From Tetradesmus obliquus (lineage: Eukaryota > Chlorophyta > Chlorophyceae > Sphaeropleales > Scenedesmaceae), in contig CP126194.1 in assembly GCA_030272155.1 (NCBI GenBank), positions 1,116,001 through 1,180,000 on the forward strand: a DNA stretch of 64,000 bases. Direction: 5' to 3'. Below are positions 35,084-47,471 of the stretch, piece by piece. The position numbers and the translations under genes were made by a program. The notes below the pieces were generated by a model. It was given only the letters and a program-made list of their open reading frames with translations. It was not told where the DNA came from and did not search any database. Within the stretch, counting starts at the first letter, position 1. The number at the start of each line of letters is the position of its first letter.

Positions 35084-37908
35084 ATGCTGCTGCTGTGCAT
35101 GCACAGCTTCTCTGCAGGCAAGGCAGCAGCCGTAATCGCTCCCAGGGCCGTCAGCCGTGCTCGCTGTGTGCGTTCTTACAGCCTGTTCGGCAACCTTTTT
35201 GGCGCCAAGTCAGCAGACATGGGCGCAACAGCATCAAAGGCAGCTGAAGGTGGCAGGGAGGGCTGGGCACCAAGCGCTGGTAAGGCCAGCTATGCTTGCA
35301 CATCGCCCGCATGCTGCTACAACTGCCTGTCAACAAGCACATAGTATACAGTAGCAGCTGGCGAGCATGTGGTGACGCTGTTCAGCTTCTGCAGTAATAG
35401 CATGGGTTGTGCCAAGCTTCCTGCAAGTGCTACCACGCAGCACCACGATGCACCTGCAATAGACACGCCAACGAAGCGCCTCATTCAATTGTATTCTATA
35501 CCCTCTAGCTGATCACAACAGTAGTACATGCAGGGCCGGCTGCATGCAGCAGCGCTGCTATGAGGTTTGCAGGCATTATGCATGCTCTGCACAATCCCAG
35601 CACTTGCATGACTGTTCAACTGCATGCATGCTTCATGCCTTTCTAAGCGCAGCCTGTATGACACAGCTGCCTCCCTTCGCACATAACACTGCAGGGTCTG
35701 GCAGCCGCAAGGTGTCCAAGCTGGGCTTTGATGTGACGCCGCTGACAGCTGAGCAGCGGCAGGCTGAGGCAGCAAAGCTCAACGACTTCCAGCGGTGAGG
35801 CGGGGTTGGGTTGGGTGGGTTGAAGTGCGAGGCGGGTGATACGTAATGTCAGCAGGGTGCGGCTAGCAGTGTGGCAGCAGCGGCAGGCGGAGGCGGCAAA
35901 GCTGGACGACTTCCAGCGATTAGCGACCGGGGGTGGGCAGGGTGGGCTTGGCTACGACTAGTTGAATGAATTTGCAGGACTGTGTTGGCACGCAGGGAGG
36001 AAGGCAGCGTGGCAGCAGCGTCAGCAGTGGCAGCAGCGTCTTGAGGAGCGGCATGTGGAGGGGCGGGAACGGCAGCAGTGTGTGTTGACCATGTTTGTAT
36101 GCGTGTAGGAGGGGTGAAAGCTGGGTCTTTGCCAGTTGATGAGGACGGAAACTACTGGTAGTAGTGGCGGACTGGCATCACATGCTGTCTTGCTGCTGCT
36201 GCTGCTGCTGCTGCAGGTACGTCACGCTGGAGCAGGGCACTGAGCGCGCTTTCACAGGCACCACCGCTGACGGGCTGCCCTGGGATAACAAGCAGAAGGT
36301 GAGGCGGCAGCAGCAGCAGCAGTGGCATATTCTGTGGCCGGCAAACCATCAGGGTGGTGGTTTCCCTGAGCCGCAGCAGTTGTTGCTTCAGCTTCCGCTC
36401 TGATGCTTGCACAGAGCCGTGGTTAGGCGCGCCAAAGAGCAGCAGGTGCAGGCCTGCCTCCTGAGGACACTGCAACATCCGCCACACCCATGTGATGCAC
36501 CCGTGCTGTGCTTTGCTGAGTCAGCTTGGTGTGGCCCTTTGCCTGTGCTTGCAGGGCACCTACGTGTCAGCTATTGGCGGCCTGCCGCTGTTCAGCAGTG
36601 ACACAAAGTTCAACAGCGGCACAGGTGAGCCAGCTGCTGCTGCAGGCAACAGCGCCTGCAGGCAACCGGGTATGGCAGTGCATAGCTTGGTTGCTATGTG
36701 ATTGACACGACACAGCAGGCTGTGATAGCTGCGTTGCACCTTGCCACATGAGTTGACTCAGATACATTGTGTGTCCGCTGCTGCTGCTGCTGCTGTCACA
36801 GGCTGGCCCAGCTTCTACGCACCCATCGACAAGGACCATGTGATTGAGGTGGGTACCGGGCAGCATGGATTGCTTGCAAGCTGTGTATACAAAGAGCTGT
36901 GCAGTGCAGCATCATTAGCAGCGCAGCACAATCAGCAGTGCCAACACTACCGCTGACACCCAGTTGGTTGTGTTGACATCCTCGCACTTGCATACAGCAG
37001 CAGTTGGGCCGTGGTGCACACTGGTGGGACAGCAGCGTCAATAGCTGCATGCTGGTTTTTACTTACATGTTACCATGCTGTGTTGCCGCAGGTTGTTGAC
37101 CGCAGCATCCCCTGGATGCCACGTGTGGAGGTCATTGACGCCAAGAGGTGTGTTGCAGAAAGACGCAGATTGCATAGTTGCATGCCCGCCTGGCAGAGCT
37201 GAGTGAAACAGCATGTGTTGCTGCGCTGTTTTGCCTGGCTATGCTGTGCAGCAAATTTTGCAAAACTTAAGGTGCGGCAGCACAGCCTCCACATGAGTTA
37301 TGTTATGCTGACTCTGCACGCTCTGCCGTGCATGCATGCCCAGCTTTTCCTCAAGCAAGCGCAGGGTTCTAGAGATTCATACCCGCGTGCCAGCGCAGTG
37401 AGTTCAAACAATCCTAGTTATCATGTGTTCTGCTGATGCTGATGGTTGCATGTCATGTGTCTGCTGTGTGCTTGCAGTGGAGCGCACTTGGGGCATGTCT
37501 TCGATGATGGTGAGCGGTTGCTGTGTGAACAGGGCACACGCCTGTGGCGTAGCTGCCTGAAGCTGCTTTGCATTGTCAGCAGAGCAGGAATTTGCTAGCT
37601 TTTTCTGTTGGGTGCCCATGCCTGTTGGTGCGTCTTGTGTGTGTTGACCACCGGTGAGGTCACCCCTCAGCAGTCGGGTGTAGGATGCAAGCTTGCAGGC
37701 AATTGCTGCTGATGCACTTTGGCCTGTGGTCAGTTCAAATGACCAAACAATATGCTGGCTGCTGCTTTGACACTCCATGCGCACCCATCCTGCCGCCGCA
37801 TCTGCTGCAGGGCCGCGCCCCACCGGCAAGCGTTACTGCATCAACGCAGCAGCGCTGAAGTTTGTGCCAGAAGGGCAGCCGCTGCCGAACAAGGTGGATG
37901 AGCAGTGA
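35084..37908 (+). CDS. MSRB: Peptide methionine-R-sulfoxide reductase B, zinc-less form
   Basis: Repairs methionine-R-sulfoxide in proteins. Eight exons agree in phase: 35084-35279, 35695-35794, 36217-36298, 36555-36624, 36802-36848, 37092-37147, 37478-37509, 37811-37908, giving 226 residues. The N-terminal 60 or so residues are Arg/Ala/Ser rich and likely a plastid or mitochondrial transit peptide; the first ATG is my choice and an upstream exon is possible. The core shows NSGTGWPSFYAPID, GAHLGHVFDDGP and the catalytic Cys in KRYCINAAALKF. The two CXXC pairs that bind zinc in most MsrBs are absent (GTYVSAIGGLPLF and VEVIDAKSGAHLG), and the usual resolving Cys position holds Thr. A TGTAACC 37 bases after the stop is a good chlorophyte polyadenylation signal. 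Confidence 0.9.
35875..35922 (+). repeat. Copy of an MsrB exon end
   Basis: The phrase cggcaggcggaggcggcaaa and following bases repeat the exon end QRQAEAAKLNDFQR (35755-35794) with Asp for Asn. In this copy the donor has decayed (agcgattag). Confidence 0.85.
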
Positions 37909-38434
37909 TTGGGCTAGGCTGAGTGTAAAAATGATTTGATTTCTACAGTGTAACCTTTGGAGTGTGGAGCATTGGTCTTGTCCAGCTGTCTTGTCGGGCT
38001 CTGCTGATCAGGGCTTGTCAATAGCAGCGCTGCTGCCAGGCGTGACAAATCACGCCAACGCAGGCATGGCAGGTCGCTGTTGTCAACAATTGAACAGGCT
38101 GCCTGAATCGGCAGTGTTGAATACAAAGTTTCAAAGACTGTTGCACCCTAAAGCCCTTGAAGGACACGCCAGAAGATGGTGAAGAGTGAACAATGGTGCT
38201 GAACGTCTGCAACAAGTCAGTAACGTCAGCCGCTGGTGTCACTGTGAGTTCTCAGGTTACTTCCTTTGGTCTCTGTACACTGCAAGGGTTACCAGGTGCT
38301 TAAAACTTGCCAACTTGGCGAAGTGCAACCCCAACCTATCACAGCAGGGATCCAGCCGTGCTGCTGCTGTGCATCTCGCCGTCTGCACTGAGTGAATCCG
38401 ACAAAAGCCTTACACGCCAGATTCAAGCTACACA
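37909..38434. other. Intergenic, MsrB to small basic protein
   Basis: About 520 bp. Contains the MsrB TGTAACC signal near 37947. Nothing else recognised. Confidence 0.4.
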
Positions 38435-39055
38435 ATGGTTTTCAACAAGTTAAACCTAAACTTTAATAAAGAGAAGGTGCGCTGCCCTTGCTGCGATGAG
38501 CAGCCTAGCCCTAGTCTGCCGGAGATGTCGCAGTCTATCGTGCATGAAGCTGGCTTGACTGCACAACCCTAGGATCAGCTGGAAAGTTACAAGCATAGTT
38601 AACTGCGTCGCTGCTGCACTAGCAACACCATCAACGGCAGCAGCAGCAGCTGCTGCTGCAGGTGGCCTGCAAGTCTTGCTCACCATTGCAAGTCATGTCA
38701 CTTGGCCACACATGCAGAAGATGTGACTTGTTTATCCTACTTTGTTTCCTCCTACTTTGTTTCCACCTGCAGAAGAAGAAAGCACGTGTGAAGAGGAAGG
38801 CAATGAAGCTGCAAGAGGTGCGCTGGCAGCGCTTGCAGCTGCGGACAGCATATACCTCATGCCCCAAGTAAAGGCAGCCCCGGTTATGGGGTACCTTACA
38901 CGGCTGCAGTCGCAGATGTAGGATAGCAATAGGCAACGTAGAAGCAACTGCCTCATGCAAGCCCTACAGCTTTCTGAGACGGCACACAGCTTTTGTGCAT
39001 CACCCTTCTTGTGCCCTGCTATTCTTCTGCCTCATTGGCTTTCTTGTGCTGCTGC

Positions 39056-39106
<51 letters not shown>

Positions 39107-39327
39107 AGAAGCACAAGATCGCCAAGCAGAACCAGTCAGGCAAGCGCACCAAGAAGGCCCTGCGCAAGCAGGCACACAAGGAGCGCGTAGCAGACACAGT
39201 CGCAGAGACATTCGGCGACGAGCAGATGGCAGAGGTGGCTAAGAGCAGCTTGAAGCGGAAAAACCCTAAGAAGAAGGGAGCAGCCAAGAAAGCAGCAGCA
39301 GCAGCAGGTGATGAGATGCAGGATTGA
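38435..39327 (+). CDS. Small lysine-rich basic protein
   Basis: Three exons, all phase 0: 38435-38476 (MVFNKLNLNFNKEK), 38773-38817 (KKKARVKRKAMKLQE) and 39109-39327. Together they give 101 residues, about a third of them Lys or Arg, with an Ala/Lys-rich end and GDEMQD at the C-terminus. A predicted helix in the middle reads ERVADTVAETFGDEQMAEVA. The composition suggests a nuclear or nucleolar, perhaps ribosome-assembly, protein. I do not recognise the family. The first exon is assigned only from phase and sequence continuity. The last intron ends in an 18-unit CTG tract directly before the acceptor. Confidence 0.55.
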
Positions 39328-40191
39328 GTTTGTCACAGCAGCAGGAGGTTCAATCGAAGCAGCCTACTTGCAGGCCTTTGCTTTTCGCATGAGGCGTCCG
39401 GTTGACCGCTGGAAACAGTGCAGCGTGATGACTTTAGGAGCAGCAGGCATGGTTCCAGGCTGTGAAAGATGCTGCTGCTGTTGCAGCAAGTGCTCTGTGG
39501 AGCCGCTGGGTGCAGCCCTTTGCTGTGCAGCTGCCCACAGTGCCTTGCTGCTAGGTCTGGACCGGCACTGTGCTTCCCCAGCTCAGTAATATGCCTCCTG
39601 CTGTTTCTGGAGCTGGTTGTCGATTGGGGATCGAGATCGAGGCAACACAGCGGACAGTTCTATGTTTGTACGGCTGGTTATTTCTGGCAGAGCTGCTGGC
39701 GAAGCTGCTGTGCAGCGGGAAGGTGTGTGTTGTTGGCCCCCAGGACAATCTGTCGGTTGCCGCAACAAGGGTGGCATGCTGCCACCATAGCAGTGATGTT
39801 GTGCAAGCATCCCTTGAACACCCGTGCGTGTTGCTTGGTTGGAAGGGGCATTGCTAAGGGCGTTTGCTGTATTGTATATTAAAGGTGCATGCTGCTCTCA
39901 GCCGCTGGCCGCCAGCGTGAATTGACATGCCATGTCATGATGGTGCCTACTGGGCAAGCCAGTATGTGCTTGCAGGCACAGGCGCCTGGTGGTTTGTACC
40001 TTGAGGCCATGCTTCGGAGATATGTGAATGCGTCTTTGTTTGATCCTTGTGCATGGGCTCGCAGCTTTGCAGCTGCTGGGCTTGTTACAGCCAACTCTGA
40101 AATGCAGCCACCTTGTGTACGAACTACTTGTAACAAGCGATGTGTACGTGACATCACGTATTTGAAGTGGGTGATGAAATTGTAGATTTCC
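39328..40191. other. Intergenic region upstream of a retroelement fragment
   Basis: No supported gene. The 5' boundary of the retroelement remnant lies somewhere near 40190, where the upstream DNA stops resembling an integrase. Confidence 0.4.
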
Positions 40192-41451
40192 TTGAACATG
40201 GAGCTGCAGTTTGCAGTTGGTGATGAAGTTCTTTTAAGCACAAGGAACATCAAGGTGAAAACAACTGGAACTCACAAGCTGTTGCCAAAATGGATTGGCC
40301 CGTTTAAGGTGCTTCAGTGTGTAAATGAAGTAGCCTACAAGCTAACACTGCCTGCTAACCTCAAGATCCACCCCGTGTTTCACGTTTCACTGCTGAAGGC
40401 TTATCAGCAAGGTGGTCGAGTGCAACCCCCGCCTGTACCTGAGCTTATTGAAGATGAGCTAGAGTACGAGGTTGAGTCAGTTTTGGCTCACAGGGATGTA
40501 CGTGTGAGGAGAAAAAGGAACAGAGCTAGGACGCCTGTTCTGCAAAGGCAGTACCTCATTAAATGGAAGGATTATGATGAGAGCAACAACACATGGGAGC
40601 CTGATCGCAATTGTTCTAATTGCCAGGACAAGATTGATGACTACTTTGCTCGTATTCGAGCAGGAGCCGGCACAAATAAACAGAAACGTACTGCAGATGG
40701 TGGTCTGCAGCCTGTACGCTCATCAAAGCGTGTACGTTTCGCGGCTGGTGTGTGATTTGGTTTATGTTTTATGCGCGCGCTGCCCAAAGAGGCATTAGAC
40801 ACACACTAAAGACCCAGTGAGTGTAGTGACTGGTGTCACTGAGCATACTGCTCACACTCTTAACTGGAATCATGCATCTCGGTGCTGTACTGCAACTGGG
40901 GGAGCGAGGCCTGTTGTGTAATCTATCCTCAAGGGTGCTACGCTGAACTCCCTGCAACTTGGTTGTAGTTTGAGGAGTGATTCTGGTGACGACCCCTACT
41001 GTGCAGCTTTGAGCTGTAGCAGTTTTGGCCATATATGTTTATTAATACATATGCGTTACATCCTCTGGTGTTGACTGAGGGCAGTCAATCTACCTAAGGG
41101 GGGAGGTATGTAACGGCACAGTATAGAATATGCTGTAGGGTCTTTGTGAGAGCCGTGCCGTGCTAGCCTTGGTCAGACGGTTATGACCTAGGCCCTGTTG
41201 GCCAAGGACTTGGCTGGTCCAAGTCCTTGGAGCGTCCGACTAAGGATGTCGGGGACGGATCAACGTTAATCAGTAACGAGCCGTCAAGGACTAGGAGTCC
41301 TTAGCCAGGAGAACTACATATGCCCTGCAATGTAGGAGGGGATGGTATTCAGTACTCGGTACTCTATATCTAAGAGTGATCCCCACGGGCTTGACATACA
41401 AAACAATTATATTCTTCTCTTTACGCTTCCCTACGTTCCTCAGTCGTTACA
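40192..41451 (+). mobile_element. 5'-truncated Ty3/gypsy chromovirus with 3' LTR
   Basis: The 40192-40755 frame encodes the end of a plant-type retrotransposon integrase. It shows FAVGDEVLLSTRNI, the GPF-type module (LPKWIGPFKVLQ...YKLTLP), HPVFHVSLLKAY, and a chromodomain (YLIKWKDYDESNNTWEPDRN) followed by a basic tail. Downstream lies a polypurine tract (aaggggggaggt) directly before an LTR at 41109-41451. gag, protease, reverse transcriptase and the integrase core are missing, so the element cannot move by itself. The remaining frame is intact, suggesting a recent truncation. Codon use is less GC-rich and lacks the CAG tracts of the host genes. Confidence 0.92.
41109..41451 (+). repeat. 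3' LTR of the Ty3/gypsy remnant
   Basis: 343 bp opening TGTAACGGCACA and closing CAGTCGTTACA, so the ends form the inverted repeat TGTAACG/CGTTACA with TG...CA termini. A polypurine tract precedes it. No 5' LTR is present in the window, so target-site duplication cannot be checked. Confidence 0.85.
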
Positions 41452-41939
41452 GTTCTAAAGCGGGCAAAACGCTGTCGCATACGCGGCGAGAAAGGCAGTC
41501 GGGTCAGAAGTTGTAGCGCGGACACGAACAGAGGTTTCCTCTGCGTCACTTGCAGACTGTCCGAGGTGGCGATAAACAGTGTTTCGAGTATATATGTAGC
41601 AAACAGCTGTGTAGTGATACTTACATGTGGCAGCAACAGCTGACAGCAGCAGCACGGTGGTAGCACTTGCGCGCGCCTAGGCAGCATGCGACACCAGACA
41701 CGAATTCGACCAGAGGACAAGCTTACAGTCTTGATAGACGTAAAAGAATTCAACGACTTGCGCGTAACAGGGTATGAAGAAGAGGTACGCACCACAGCAT
41801 CTGCAGCAGGTGCTGTTGGCAGCTGCTACCCAACGTGCCCTGCCTTTGAATCATTCACAGCATCAGCTCCTGAATCGCACGTCTTCACCAACATACATAA
41901 TTAAGCTGCATTTCAAACGTCCCAAGAATTCATCAGCTC
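41452..41939. other. Region between LTR and MYND gene
   Basis: About 490 bp. A frame at 41686-41904 starts with ATG (MRHQTRIRPEDKL) but has no recognised feature. It may belong to the 5' leader or an earlier exon of the MYND gene. Confidence 0.35.
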
Positions 41940-44900
41940 ATGGCTTTGACGTCACGGCTACACCAAAATGCACCAAACACGCTCACAAAGAATGTCTCCA
42001 CCTGCGGGTACCTCTTGTCCCTGCAGCTGCACAGGGCTGCCGCTGCAGCGTGGCGAATCAGCCGCACATGGAAGCAGTCAGGCCATGCCAAGCTGCTGCA
42101 GCTGCAGCCGACAGCACTTCCAAACCCCAGGCGCGCTGCACTGCTGGCAGAAACCATGCAGCTTGCCACACAAATTGCGGAGCTGCGGTGGCGTAAACTG
42201 CTGGCGTGTTTTTCGCATCAGGAGGAGACAACATCAGCAGAGCTAGCACGGGACGTCCTGCAGGACATCATCTCTTCAGGAGCAGCAGCAACGCTTGCCA
42301 AGCTGCTGGTGTGGCTGCAGCAGTGGCTGGAGGCTCTGGACTTGCCTGGCCTAGCTGCCCTGCCTGAGAGCACAGCACTGGCAGCAGGCAGCTACCATGG
42401 CCTGTGGTGGACCTGCACTGACGGTGAGATAACCAACATAACAATCATAACGTTACGTTACGTGATGTGACATTAACAAGCAGTTTACGTAGGACTCTAC
42501 AAGGAGTGGGAACCCAAATCAGGAGCCAACGGGACCCTCATAGGGGGAGGAAACATAGGAGAAAGGTCTTGCAAAGGCAGCCTGCACCACATCATGCATG
42601 CAGCAGGTTGGGTCTCATATCCACCAGCTATGGTGCAGATGTTGGCCGCAGTCTAAATCGTCCGCTGTTGCAACTGCATGCCTTTGTGGCAACCATCTGC
42701 TTGCGGTGTTGTATGCTGCGCAGTGCACACTGTGTGTGCATATTTTAAAATCTGCATGTGACTGTGCTTGGCTGTTGTCGGCATCACGCTCCCTGGTAGC
42801 CCACATGCGCACACTTCTGGCCTATCCACATAACCCAACTTATTCCCGTTTGGCTGTCTCCTGCCACTGCAGCTCTGACGATGCTGCTGCGTGCCATGTG
42901 TGAGGGGTTCAAATCTGCTGCCAGTGCACAGGCGATCAGTTCGATTGCAGAGCAGCTGCAGCAGTCGGGTAAGCACTCAGGTCTAGCCTTGCAGCTGTGG
43001 CTACGAGGCAGTCCATGGCACCATCATCCATTGGCTGTATTACCTTAGTTCGTAGCTGTGTGGCAGCTCCAATCTGATCTACTTTGCCAGCAGCTTTGGA
43101 CGCCATACTTATATGACGGCCTTGGTAGCCAAGGACATGTGTGCCACAGCTACTGAGCACACAGTATTGTACCCAAAACATAAAAGCTCCTCTGCTTTGC
43201 CGCTGGAACAACTGGTGCTGCTGCTTGCAGTCTCGACGAGATGGTGCTTTTCAGTGTGCTTATTTCCGCAATGCACTTGCAGGTTTGCCACAGCAGTTGC
43301 CTGATGTCCTACGGCAGACTATCAGCAGCTGTGCGGCGCAGCAGCTGCCACTGGTTGGGCCAGTCTACCACATGACGCATCTGCTTTGTGCCACAACGGC
43401 AATGCTGGTGAAGCCATTCTGCTTCCGCAGACGAGATATTGACTGGCGCTGGGCAGCAGAGGCGCTGCAGCAGCTGCTGAACTGCGCAGTAGCGGCAGGC
43501 CTCATGCGGGCGCTGCCAGGAGGGTCGCCAGAGGCAGCAGCAGCAGCAGCAGCAGGAGCAGGAGCGGCAGCAGCAGCACTGAACATGGAGTCAACAGGAC
43601 ACAGCAACAGCAGCAGCAGTGAGAGGAACAGCAGCAGACAAGCAGATGCAAACGGGTTGTGTTTGAATATAACTGAAGTAGCTTCCTGCACCCTCATTCA
43701 AAGCATCCCCAATTTAGGGGTCCAGCCTGGCAGTGACTGGCAGGACACGGCAGCTACCATACATTTTGCAGCGCAGCTGGCAGCAGCAGAGCTTGTTATG
43801 CAGATGCTGGCACCTTGCTGCATTGAGATGTACCGTCAGACATTGCAGCAGCAGCACCAGCAGCAGCAGCAGCGGCTGGCATTGCAGCAGGTACAGTTGC
43901 TGCGCAGGCGGAAGCCTGACAAGCTGCTGCTGCTGCCAGACCCGCAGCCACATCTGGTGCAGCTGCTGTCAGGAGATCCGCTGCTGCGTACTGCTGCAGA
44001 CAAGTTGAGCGCAACGGACAGCCGCGCTCTGCAGACCAGGACGCTGTCATCCTGGACGGCAGTCCTTTGCAGGCACATCCAGGCATTGGACCAGCTCAAC
44101 AGCAGCAGCAGCAGCAGCAGCAGCCGCACACCCGCACTGTCTGTCGCTGCTCTGCAGCTGTCGACGCATCTGCTGCTGCTTGCTGGTGCCCGTTGGCAGC
44201 AGGCCTACAGCCGCCTGTCTGAGCAGCAGCAGCTGCTGCTAGCATCCGACACAGCAGTGCTGACAACAGACGAGTCAAGTGCGGCAGAGCAGACCAGCTT
44301 GGAAATGCTGGCTGACAATCAGCTGCTGAGTGCAAGCGCGATGCTGCTGCGCCTGCAGATGGTTGCACTGGCAGATAGGGGCCAGTGGCAGCAGCAGCTG
44401 CAGCTGCTGCAGCAGCAAGGGGGCGGGGTGCTGCTGCAGGGCCTGACTCTGGCTGCTTGCTGCAGCAAGCTTGATGTGAAGCTACAGCAGGATGTTACCA
44501 TGTGGCCATCCAACCTGCTGTATTGCCTAACTGCTACACCCCAAGGTGCGCATGTCTCGAGTGAAGCTGACCTCTGCTGCTCCTTTTGAATTTCATCGCC
44601 AACAGCATTCATTCATTCATCATCATCTTCATGTTGCAACCTTGCCGTCAGCCCCTAGCCCGTGCTGCTGCACATATGCGTTCCGCCCCACATATTGACC
44701 AAACACGGTGTTGACCCTACAGACCTCCGCACTAACGGCCAGGAGAGGCAGCAGCTGGCAATGCGGGACTTGTTTTTGCCGTGCTGCTGCTCATATGCCT
44801 GTCTGAGCCGCGCCGCATGTTTGACTGAGAAACACATGTTTGCGACCCTGCAGACCTGCGCACTGGCGGCCACGAGCGACAGCAGCTGGCAATGCGGGAC

Positions 44901-45440
44901 TTGTTCCTAAGCCAGCTGGCCCGCAAGCACCCAGTTGCATTCTACCGGCTGCTAGAGGCCTGTGCAAGGTCCGAGCAGATGCTGCAAAGCCTCAGCTTGG
45001 AAGGCAACACAGTGTTTCTGACAGCACTGGGCAGCAGCAGCAGGCTGGGACCCCGAGGGCTGGCAGAGCTGCTGTCTGACGCAGCAGCTGTCTCTGCACT
45101 GGGATGTGCATTGTGCAGTATGTTTAAGCTGGTGCTGGTGCAGACACTGGCACCGGGCAGAGCCGCTGCGGAAGCGCCGAATGCGGCAATTCAACAGGGC
45201 AGTGGCAGCAGCAGCAGCATTCAGCAGCGTCGGCAGCAGCAGGAGCAGCAGCTGCAGCGGCTGCAGCGCAAATATGGAGATCAGCAGCGGCAGCAGCAGA
45301 GCTTTTTCATGACATATGCAACTTTGATGCCGCTCTTTGCCTCCCTGCAGCAGTTCAGTGATGCTCTCAAGCTAGCTGTACAGGAAGCAACCGGCGCCAC
45401 GCCTGCAGCTGACAGCCAGCCTCCCAACAGCCACAGCGGC

Positions 45441-45474
<34 letters not shown>

Positions 45475-45609
45475 TTACAACAGGTGCTGCAGATGGCGGC
45501 CAGCAGGTTGCAGCTAGTGTGCTGTTTCTGCTGGTGCTGGTGTGCAGAGGCTTGGCTGCTCTGCATGACAACCTTGTGAGCTTGCCAGCTGTAGCAGCAC
45601 GAAGGCCAG

Positions 45610-45649
<40 letters not shown>

Positions 45650-45839
45650 TCATGTCACAGCCGCTGCCGGCAAAGCAGCCTCAGATGCTGCGCTCGTCCT
45701 GCACCCAGACACACTTGTGCAGGACATGCTGGAGCACGTCATCCAGGCTTACACGAGTGTGCATGTAGTGCTGAAGCTGTGCTTGCAGCTGCAGCAGCGC
45801 TGGGCAGCAGCTGCTTCTGGTGGTACAGCAGCAGCAAGT

Positions 45840-45882
<43 letters not shown>

Positions 45883-46260
45883 GTGCAGCGGCGTTCAGGA
45901 GGGACGGAGGCGATACGGCCAGCACCTGCGGCTGCGACAGCATGAGCGTGTGTAACAGCTGCTGCAGCGGTGACAGCAGGAGGGATGACGTCAAAGGCAG
46001 CAGCAGCAGTGTTGGCAGCGACAGCAGCAGCACAAGCGGTGGAATTGATGTTGACGGTGGAATTGATGTTGACAGCAGCAGCAGCAGCAGCAGCAGCGGC
46101 ACCAGCACCAGCGTCAGCAGCAGCGGCAGCCAGCCTATACGCTGGCAATACCTGCTACGGTTGCATGAGTCGCGGAAGCTGGCAGGTGCAATTGCAGCAT
46201 ATGATGAGAAATGGCGCTTGCTGTGGCTTCCAACCCCAAAGCAAGATGCAAAATCCAAAG

Positions 46261-46296
<36 letters not shown>

Positions 46297-46694
46297 CGGA
46301 AGCCGGCCGCTGGATGCCGGTCGGCGCAAGCTTGCACAGGGCGGTGCAAAATAGTATAGCCGACAAAGCAGCGCCAGAGCCGGGCCAAGATAGCGTGCTG
46401 ACGTTAGGCAGTGCTGCCTCCGGGGTTAGTTTCAAAAAAATCTTGCGGCAGCCATACCCAGATGTTGTGGCCCTCTGCCGCACGATAGCAGCTGTGGCGC
46501 CGCTGCCAGTAGTGTGCAACAACCCAGGATGCAGGACGGTGTATGGCATGTCAGAGGCAGCAGCAGCGCGGTTTGTGTGTGCGGGGTGCGGCTGCCGCTA
46601 CTGCAGCGCCGCCTGCCAGGCTGCTGGCTGGAGGAGCCACAAGAAGGCCTGCAGGCGCATGGCTGCATGCGGGATGCGCGTAGAGAGCAAGTGA
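41940..46694 (+). CDS. MYND-type zinc-finger protein
   Basis: Exons 41940-42423, 42873-42968, 43283-44545 and 44854-46694 agree in phase and give 1,227 residues. The only recognisable domain is a C-terminal MYND finger of about 45 residues with zinc ligands in CNNPGC, CAGCGCRYCSAACQ and the HKKAC end. The rest is helical, Leu/Ala/Gln-rich sequence broken by poly-Ser, poly-Ala and poly-Gln tracts. It includes a GGIDVDGGIDVDSSS segment made by a short duplication. MYND fingers mediate protein contacts; many algal genomes carry large families of such proteins with unknown roles. The start ATG is plausible, but an upstream exon cannot be excluded. Confidence 0.8.
44712..44780 (+). repeat. Copy of the 5' edge of the last MYND exon
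   Basis: Repeats 44846-44913: acceptor (accctacag versus accctgcag) and the first 20 codons (DLRTNGQERQQLAMRDLFLP against DLRTGGHERQQLAMRDLFLS). Using this acceptor would keep phase but soon diverge. It lies about 133 bp upstream of the genuine acceptor. Confidence 0.88.
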
Positions 46695-47471
46695 ATGTGC
46701 AGCACAAGCTTACGGTCCTTTGGGATCCTGGAGTCGTGTTAATCGGTCATTTCAAGAGCGTGTGCTCAAGGCTGCTGTTGCACATATGTACGGGTGGTGT
46801 AACACCAAAACGCATGCGCAGGATGCATCTGCAGCAGCAAGGGTAAGGATTCCCTTTGGCTGCTGCGCAGGTTTTGTTTGGCGCATCTGAAATGATCTGT
46901 CTAGTTTTGGAGGCCCTATAGGGCTCTATAGCTATACTTTGCCACTGCCAGCACACAGCTGGAAAGACAGATTTTCCCAGCTTCCGAAGCAGCTTGTCTG
47001 TGGTGCCCGTGGAAGCAGCAATTGTTGCTGTGTTCGCCAAACTGTTGCAGGCTGGGGCCTCATCCGTAGCTGTCGCTGTTGCTCTTTGCAACTCTTTGAT
47101 TGGCAGCAGGCATTGTTACTTCACACACGAAGCCAGCATACTGTCCATGGACAGTACTTGGCCACTCATGATGCGGTGCCTGAGCTATACCCCAAGGCAT
47201 TATGATGCCACACATAGCGATCCACATTCCACCAGCCATGACTTCTGTGCCATCATAATTGAGTCAAACACCACCACAGCTTGCAAGCCGCTTGCAAAAA
47301 AAGTCATGGGACATGAGGTGACCCTATGTGCCGCATGAAACGCCTGTTGGTCGACAGGCCGCACAGTCTGACACTCCACAACAAGGAAATCGCACAAACG
47401 AACACCAACAGCAGCACAGGAGCAGCTCCAGCATGGCTGGTGTTGAACACCCCAGAGCCTAGCCACGCCTG
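46695..47471. other. Intergenic between convergent genes
   Basis: About 780 bp. A TGTAACACC at about 46797 could end the MYND transcript. No gene supported. Confidence 0.45.

Noticed and set aside
37811..37908. Selenocysteine at the MsrB active site
   Set aside because: The codon is TGC (Cys) in RYCINAA and the next in-frame TGA is the natural stop.
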